Shown piece after piece: positions 29,442-35,843 of a stretch of DNA of 35,843 bases (positions within the stretch are counted from its first letter, which is position 1; each line of letters opens with the position of its first letter). The notes beneath the pieces are model-generated. The model had not been told where the DNA came from and did no database searches. It saw only the letters and a list, made by a program, of their open reading frames with translations. Source of the stretch: Apostichopus parvimensis (Eukaryota > Echinodermata > Holothuroidea > Aspidochirotida > Stichopodidae); the NCBI GenBank assembly GCA_000934455.1, contig KN888531.1:40590-76432 (forward strand), given 5' to 3'. Made by a program: the position numbers and the translations under genes.

Positions 29442-29862
29442 GGTGGAGTGTATAGCCTAGTGGTTAACGCCGGCGTCTCCCAGTCATGAGATCCCCGGTT
29501 CGATTCCCCGCCGACAGCAATGTGTGTCGTCTGGCAACGGTGTTGTTCAATAACAACTTCCCGACATGGACGTTAAATGGATGTGTGCCGAGAGATTGGC
29601 TTCGGTCAGCTTGCGAGGCTAAAAGCCTCCGTGGCTTCTTTCGCGAGTTCCTGCTTGCGGGAAGATCACATATACATACATACATACATACATACATACA
29701 TACATACATACATACATACATACATACAACATACATACATACATACATACATACATACATACATACATACATACACGCATACATACATACATACATACAT
29801 ACATACATACATACATACATACACCTATACATACACGCATACATACATACATACATACATAT
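29442..29862 (+). mobile_element. tRNA-derived SINE, family A, with (ACAT)n tail
   Basis: Box A TAGCCTAGTGG (29453-29463) and a perfect box B GGTTCGATTCC (29497-29507) form a pol III promoter. The body has ATGGACGTTAAAT, CTTCGGTCAGCTTG and CTGCTTGCGGGAAGATC. The long (ACAT)n tail covers 29669-29861. The copy at 20764-21082 is its reverse-strand relative. Reading frames through the tail are repeats, not genes. Confidence 0.85.
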
Positions 29863-29867
29863 TGACA

Positions 29868-30052
29868 GTGTTAAATCGTTTTTGGAATTTTTCAAAAAAC
29901 TTAGGAAGACAGTTTCTGATGGGGGAAAACTTAGGATTTCTCCTGGATGAAAAAGTCATCTTTAGTCAGCCAGGGATTGAACTCATGACCTCACACGTGC
30001 TTGGTCTCACTGCTTCTACTGCCCTCTATCCACTGGACCATAGTACCAGTAT
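29868..30052 (-). mobile_element. tRNA-derived SINE, family B (reverse copy, partial)
   Basis: On the minus strand, box A TGGTCCAGTGG (30030-30040) and box B-like GAGTTCAATCCCTGG (about 29970-29984) lead into TTTTTCATCCAGGAG... and ATTCCAAA, parallel to the body of the SINE at 14796. It abuts the (ACAT)n tail of the family A SINE on the other strand. Confidence 0.6.
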
Positions 30053-30059
30053 AGATATG

Positions 30060-30570
30060 TCAAGCAAAAATTTAAAAACTTAGCTTGTTGGAATTGTTCA
30101 CGTGTAAGCATCATGGAGCCATTAGTACATAGTCATATTGTTGGCTTGAAAGAGTTTCAGCCAAACCTTCTTATATTAAGTTAATCTAATCCTAGGTTAA
30201 AAATTTTATGATTGTTTGAAAAAAAAACAGAAGGATTTCGAGACAAACTTTGATGCTGTCCTTTTCGTCACCTCCCGTCACTTTGAATCACCTTAACGAA
30301 TCTGTGTAATATGAACACATAGTTGGATTAGCCCTCTGGATTTAGAGGAGTCTTATTCGTTATTGTGTCTTTTACACATCTAGATATGGAAAGATTGACA
30401 GATTCTGTACACAGCTTGTATGTAGACAGCAATACCAGCCAACAGTGTTTCGAATAGTGTACAAACCTTTGAGAAATGCTGACAGTATGAAACCTAGAAA
30501 GAGGAAGAAAAAGATAATGTAACTGATTGTCCAAATGGTTCAGTCCTTTTTTTAAAGGAGTTCCTACCTC
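30060..30570. other. Intergenic stretch, nothing recognised
   Basis: No coding-like frame or repeat structure seen. Confidence 0.4.
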
Positions 30571-30576
30571 TAAATG

Positions 30577-30790
30577 GCGCTGTCACATTCTCCTTTATGT
30601 GCTGTCACGTTCTCCTATGTGTGCTGCCACATTCTCTTGCGTGTGCGGTCACACTCGTCTACATGCGCTGTCACACCCTCCTATATGGCTGTCACACTCG
30701 TCTACATGCGCGGTCACACCCTCCTATATGGCTGTCACTCCTGTATGCGCTGTCACATTCTCCCATATGCGCTGTCACATTCTCCTATAC
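30577..30790 (+). repeat. Minisatellite of about 19-23 bp units, around 10 copies
   Basis: Diverged units of the form TGCGCTGTCACATTCTCCTA repeat across the block, with variants such as CACTCGTCTACATGCGC. All three forward frames are open across most of it, giving repeated SHSPIC/LSHSPI-type peptides. This is a by-product of a stop-free unit and not evidence of a gene. Confidence 0.85.
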
Positions 30791-32234
30791 TCAGGAGCAT
30801 TCAAGTTTGTAACATAAGTTTGTTAGTTTCATCCCCTCCCTTTAAATGTAGCTGTTAGTAAATTCATCTTACTGTCTACAAAGACTTAAGTTTCATGGAA
30901 ACCTGATTGACTTTCAAAACTCAGTCGTGAAATAAAGAAAGGTAGAAATATTCAAAACATTTCCAATTTTGTGATTTTGTGTCTTGTAATTCAAAGTTTT
31001 GTGATTCAATTTCATGTTGTTGAGAGCGAGTATTTTTCCCATGTCCCCCCTTGCTATCTCCAAAGCTATAATGCCAAGGGAATTGGGTGGAGTTTTTGCA
31101 GATCGAAAAAATATTGTGCACCTCACCCGGATTGATTTACAATTGTAAAGTTCCCTTTACACTAAGATTCTTTCTACACTTACATACATGGATGAGAGGT
31201 GAAACCTTGTTGACCAGTGTCAGACATGAACACAACTGAGAGTCAATAAAACTGACACAAATACTCCCAGTATCAGTGAGATGGATATAATCGATGGAGA
31301 TGATATTGGTACGAGTGGGCAAAGTGGTAAGAGACGGCGTTATCTGTACATAACTTGTAAAGGTAGTGGAAAATCATGTTAATCTGCTAAGATAGAGAAG
31401 CCACCATTAAATAAGATAACACCCCCTAGTTATTGTCGGTGCCTTCTACCTAGCGACATTGCTAGATATTCTCTCAAAGTTTGAAAATCTTACCACACAT
31501 TTTGAAACTTATTGACCGGTTTTGGAATATCTTTTTTGCATTGCATGCTTAACAACTATCCTTGTGTTCAAAGAAGAAAGGCAGGATTTCACTGAATTTA
31601 GGTACCATCAAGGAATTTTCTTTTATAGTCCCTGGGATTTATGTCTTGTGACAATGTCACATTGCACTCCTGAATTTACAAGATTTTTTCCCTTACCGTC
31701 TTTCATTAATCATGAAGTGTCACATTGCATGAAAGTTTCTAGAGGAAAACATATTGTACCTGTTGTACAAGAAAATTTTCAAATTGTAATAATTTATCAT
31801 TAAGAAGATGATTTGTGGTGTTTTCCAATGGAATGATTCATTTACATTTACAAATGTAGTTGACTGTAAATTGGATCTGATAATTAAATCATCCTTTGCG
31901 AGATGGATACCAGTCTATTGCAGAGTACCGATGTAGATGTAAAGAATGGCCAAAAGAGGACATTTCTCATAGTTTCAAATTTGTTTCTCTTGTTTGACAT
32001 TGTGAAGATTCATGTAATTTGATTGGAACCAGTCCCAATCATTTAAGGCCATCTTTAATGTACCCCCAACCCCTCACTCTACTCTTCCCCTGCCCTTTCA
32101 CCACCCAACCCCTGCCCTTCCACCACCCAACCACTTCCTCGTCGCTAGTTCCGCTCTCAGGCCCACGGTCGTGCTTACCCGTTCCTTTTTGTCATAACAC
32201 CAAGGCATCGTGGCGCTATTACATTTCTACTTAC
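30791..32234. other. Intergenic stretch, nothing recognised
   Basis: AT-rich. Short open frames near 31137-31322 and 31522-31803 show no motif, no convincing splice sites and ordinary composition. A C-rich tract of CACCACCCAACCCCTGCCC type lies at 32060-32135. Confidence 0.4.
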
Positions 32235-32323
32235 TGCCTGTTGTAAGAAGCTGTTACGACTTGCTTGCCGAAAGTGTCCACTCGCTTCAAGTAAAGTTGA
32301 TAACATGATTAACATCGTTTCTC
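32235..32323 (-). CDS. Candidate internal exon of an unknown minus-strand gene
   Basis: On the minus strand a good acceptor (TGTTCTCTTTCCCAG) and a consensus donor (GCA|GTAAGT) bracket 89 nt with an open frame, ETMLIMLSTLLEASGHFRQA and then SRNSFLQQA. I do not recognise the peptide. No partner exon with matching phase was found with confidence. It may be chance. Confidence 0.25.
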
Positions 32324-33085
32324 CTGGGAAAGAGAACAGCAGACAGTTATTTGCAGATCTGTGCAGCAGACGGCTAAATGCTGATGACATACTATAAGTA
32401 TAACCTACTGTGCATTCAGTATTTGTCGGTTTACAGTTTCATGAACATAAGAAGCGCCATTTAAAGGGTAAGTTTAATATCGTTTGATTGGAGTTTGTAT
32501 TAAGAAAGGTGGAATTCGTGGCACGTGGATCCAGCCTAGGCCTAACTACTGCAGAATTTAACCAGTGAAATTTAATCAATAGCCTACGTATGTTGGTCTC
32601 ATACTCATACACTAAGATTAAATTGCCAGACATAACGCATATCATCTGTTTGTCTGGCTTCTGAGCAAATAATATGAACGAGTGTCCTTATTCTCAGGCA
32701 GCTGGACAAAACATGGAATCCCATGTCGAAGGCACATGTTATAAGTTTAAGCCTAGTGATCACAAATATTACTAATACAACTGTCAACCTGTTACAATTT
32801 TGCATAAATACAGACCGGGGGATAGTTGGAAGAGCTGTAATTTTGTAAAGGTCCTTGGAATTGACAAATCACGGAAAATGAGTGTATATAGCTGTTTTCC
32901 ATCTCACAATCCTCATAACAACCTTCCTTCTGATGAGAACCTTTAACTTACATGAGTTGATTCTCAGCTGTACTGTTGATTACAAATTATAGTTGTTGTT
33001 GATTTGAAGTTATGATGGTTCCACAACATACCAAGCATTGTGCTGGATAGAATACTGTGAATTTCTTCTAGAGACTAGATGTTAT

Positions 33086-33340
33086 TCACAGGATCTTCAA
33101 GGAAAGTATTCCAAGAAATGTCATGTGAACATTGATTGTGGCTAAACTGCCATTTTGCACTTCATCTGCATGCTTGAAGTACTCCGAAATCTGGTTTGTG
33201 ACGTAACTTTGGAAAAGTAGACTTCGGTAATACATCGCTATGATTCGCTTGGCTGCTGGACGGAGAGCTACAACCTCATTTGCCAGGGAGTGAAGCAGGC
33301 TTGACATTGGAGACAATGTTTCATTGATGCATATATTCAT
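33086..33340 (-). CDS. Candidate coding segment of unknown function, minus strand
   Basis: An 84-codon frame with start and stop has protein-like composition (LLHSLANEVVALRPAAKRII, AMYYRSLLFQSYVTNQISEY) and higher GC than its surroundings. It is predicted mostly helical. I recognise no family. It could be a terminal exon, a decayed gene fragment or chance. Confidence 0.25.
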   Translation of the reverse strand: MNICINETLSPMSSLLHSLANEVVALRPAAKRIIAMYYRSLLFQSYVTNQISEYFKHADEVQNGSLATINVHMTFLGILSLKIL

Positions 33341-34562
33341 GATTTCAAAAGTTCAAAATTGGTGGGACACTCTCCTGAACAATTTAGATCTTATACCCAT
33401 TTCACAATGTATCTTACTCAAAACTTTCATAACCTTGTAGCCTGCTACCAAGCATCTAAAACCAGTCTTTGCACCTCTGAAAATATGTATCCTTGTAGCC
33501 CCAAAATACGGGGGAAAAAAACCTTGGGCAAACAAATCGCTAAGGGTGATATTGAGTTAAAAGTTATGAGTTAGTGGTAATATACTTTAAAATAGGAGAG
33601 CCATATTGGTCATGGAAAAATCGACCACAAAATTTGACCTCTCAGTAGCAGATAATGATATTTCAACATTCATCACTCAGATGGTCACTCTTTGGTGAAC
33701 AATTTGAATCCTGTCCAATGTTTGGTTTCCAGTTTAAGTTTGCTCATTCATTTTGAAAGTGGCAAACTTACGTATATTTTCATAAGTTTCCTTACAGTAC
33801 TGGTAGAGAAAATTTATTTTCACAGTTGACCAATCAAAATTGCATTAATTGAAGGCTTGTTTGAATGTCACAAAGGAAGTGCTGTAACAAATGGAATAAT
33901 AGAATAACCTGGTCTAGCTGCAATTAACGTATAAATGCTACAACGAAGTGCGAATGGGAGGCTGGTTTAATACTCCAATCACATAGGTTTCTGTGACTTA
34001 AATAATACAGTTGTTATATGGAACAAATATGCGAAAAGGTATTGCTTTCCTTGAATAAATGAAAGATTAAAGAGGTACATTTTTGGCATCCTTTTTAGTG
34101 TATAGTAATGTTTTAATCAGGTGGATTACCTTGAAGGGAAATTTAGGTGCCTGAAACAAAATTTGGACATCACAGATAACCGGGCAATTGTTAAAATACA
34201 GCCCTGATTTCTGCATGTGACCTGCAAACTGCTATCTACATATTTGCCCTTTTTGTAAAAGCTAGGCTTATAAATAAAGTAACAATATTCCATTTTGATA
34301 TCTGATTATGTACTGTATCACCTTAAGACCTGGATTTTACAATGCCAACAACATATAAAACTTGCTGCACTGTAGGACTGTGTATTATACAATAGATCTT
34401 TGTATCTATGGCAACCATTGAAAGTGTAATTGACATTGGAGCCAAAATCGATTTATACATAGTTAATTACATTTCACATTATTTATGAAGTAAATTTTAT
34501 TTCTTGTATATTTCTTTTGTATGCATATATATATCTCAATACAGTGTACAATATTTGGATAC
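33341..34562. other. Intergenic stretch, nothing recognised
   Basis: AT-rich. Small frames at 33353-33574 overlap on both strands and show no coding signal. Confidence 0.4.
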
Positions 34563-35019
34563 TGTGGAGGCAAGGGTTGCAATAAGGATTTGTGGACCAG
34601 GAGCCACTTTCTAAAAAAGTGGCTCCTGGTTCGCGGCAATTTCAGTAGGACCAGGAGCTATTTTCTCACTACCAGGAGCTAAAAAGGAGAAACAAAATTC
34701 AAGTACGGCATGTACGTACGTATCAGTACAGGTGTTGTGCGATATATAAACCATGTGCACCAGTTCTATTGGCATGCACTCGATCGATCAGTGATTTATC
34801 AAATCGCTAGCAGTTACTATATAGCACTAGCATGCAATGTAGTTTCAGGCTTCTGTGCAGCGCATGATAAGGCTGATGTTTACAGGAGTATGCGGGCGCT
34901 TATTTGCCGACAAAGAAGCGCCCGTGCGTATTGTATTTTCAAGTCCAGGGGCGCTATTTTAGTGCTTGCGGGCGCGAATAGCGCCTGGGCGCCCGCTTAT
35001 TTCAACCCTTGTGTGGAGG
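34563..35019 (+). mobile_element. hAT-type MITE with perfect 8-bp target-site duplication
   Basis: The element spans 34571-35011 (441 bp). Its ends are CAAGGGTTGCAATAAG and, inverted, CAAGGGTTGAAATAAG (15 of 16). TGTGGAGG directly repeats at 34563-34570 and 35012-35019. An 8-bp duplication and CAAGGG ends are typical of hAT. The left side carries repeats of CCAGGAGC, including a perfect 15-bp stem with a 5-nt loop (34596-34630). The right side carries several GGGCGC/GCGCCC repeats forming shorter hairpins. It has no transposase. The open frame across 34710-35081 is not a credible gene. Confidence 0.88.
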
Positions 35020-35843
35020 ACGGTTTTAGTATGATGGTTTGTAATATTATTGACAATATCTCTTTAATATTGGTGCAGTGACCTGGTTAGAAGGATAACA
35101 TATGATTTTCTTTTAAACATATATAGATATGTTGAATCACGTTTTGCATGACATCCCGTGCAGATTATTTACTTCATATATTCATACCCACAATAGGGCT
35201 CAACTAAAAATAAAGTTACCAGGTGGCTGGAGGCCTAGCCTTGGCCTTGGTGTCAAATTCCCATTCTGTGGGAGGTTATTACTATCTTTGATGCAGAGAA
35301 AAGGTTGCAAACTGCATGGGGACATCTTTCTTAGCTAAGACAGATTGTGTATAGATTGGCATATATACAGTACTCAAGCATTTTAAGATTAAAGTAGCTA
35401 TTACAATGTTATAGCAATTGCTTATTATTGCCTTGCAAAGCTAGAAGGTGTACATAAATGTCTGCTAAGCACTAAGTCCGTAGAACAGCAAGATAAAACT
35501 TAACTAAATCCCATTTGTGACACTGCCACTTTAAAGGCATTGTGCGTATTCATGTTTGTATTTTCCACTCTCATATGTTATCATTTTGTGTCAGTGTTTG
35601 TTATTGTAATATTAACACAACATCGTTGCCTGATTGAAGTAATACTTCCTCACCTATGTTAAATTCCCTATGTTGAGTACTTCCTTGTAATTATATACTT
35701 TAGCTGTCAAAAATCTTTCATATATTGAAGAAATTTTAAATTTTGCAAATTTAATGATACTTAATTTAGGCTCAAGTTACTTTCAATCAAAATCATGAGT
35801 CCTTTGCACTTTGCACATATACAGTAGTACTATGAAAGTGAAA

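Noticed and set aside
29464..30083. Several long overlapping frames rich in Met-Tyr-Val-Cys or Tyr-Ile-His-Thr
   Set aside because: Translations of the (ACAT)n SINE tail, open on both strands because the repeat lacks stops.
30527..30858. Three overlapping plus-strand frames with repeated SHSP-type peptides
   Set aside because: Minisatellite open in all three frames; no start context, splice sites or conservation signal.
34710..35081. 123-codon open frame on the plus strand
   Set aside because: It runs through the hAT MITE and its hairpin repeats and past the target-site duplication. There is no family resemblance.

Overview
This is an invertebrate nuclear genomic window. It is AT-rich and intron-dense, with tRNA-derived SINEs, several MITE families, minisatellites and one run of about 300 Ns. 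Frequent TAGGCCTA-type words and the repeat style suggest a marine deuterostome such as an echinoderm, possibly a sea cucumber. The organism is inference only and I hold it loosely.

One large plus-strand gene fills positions about 800 to 26,838. I joined 29 coding exons by hand using GT/AG sites. All phases agree and give one uninterrupted 4,056-nt CDS of 1,351 codons plus stop. The product is a strawberry notch (SNO/SBNO) family DExD/H helicase-like ATPase: Walker [11 protein letters not shown], Walker B DECH, SAT motif, the SBNO signatures [16 protein letters not shown] and [11 protein letters not shown], and the SBNO C-terminal domain. A non-coding first exon probably lies near 800-852, beside ETS, E2F-like and CCAAT motifs.

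The unusual part is the last exon (26,146-26,838). It adds about 230 residues with no counterpart in SBNO1 as I recall it. This tail carries a PIP-box-like motif (NTLINYF), an acidic SUMO-interaction-like motif, a strong basic NLS, a second PIP-like motif (QTSIASMF) and a terminal C-x2-C-x15-H-x3-C finger resembling the UBZ4 ubiquitin-binding fingers of RAD18, SPRTN and WRNIP1. The layout resembles proteins recruited to ubiquitylated or SUMOylated PCNA at stalled forks. I infer a replication-stress or DNA-damage branch of the strawberry notch family. This is the main finding.

The introns hold a TA-flanked MITE (intron 1), an old hAT-like MITE (intron 10), a duplicated copy of exon 15 next to the N gap (probably an uncollapsed haplotype), a tRNA-Leu/Ser-type SINE (intron 16), a TTAA-flanked MITE 55 nt before exon 19, an 89-90 bp minisatellite, a ~100-bp repeat, a G-quadruplex tract and a second SINE family with a (GTAT)n tail.

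Downstream of 26,838 I find mostly repeats: a truncated TTAA-type MITE inside a 31-bp minisatellite of exact period, a local duplication of the 3' flank, two more SINE copies, a ~21-bp minisatellite, two weak minus-strand coding candidates (32,235-32,323 and 33,086-33,340) and a 441-bp hAT-type MITE with a perfect 8-bp target-site duplication (34,563-35,019). The first ~280 bases are the 3' end of a non-LTR retrotransposon.
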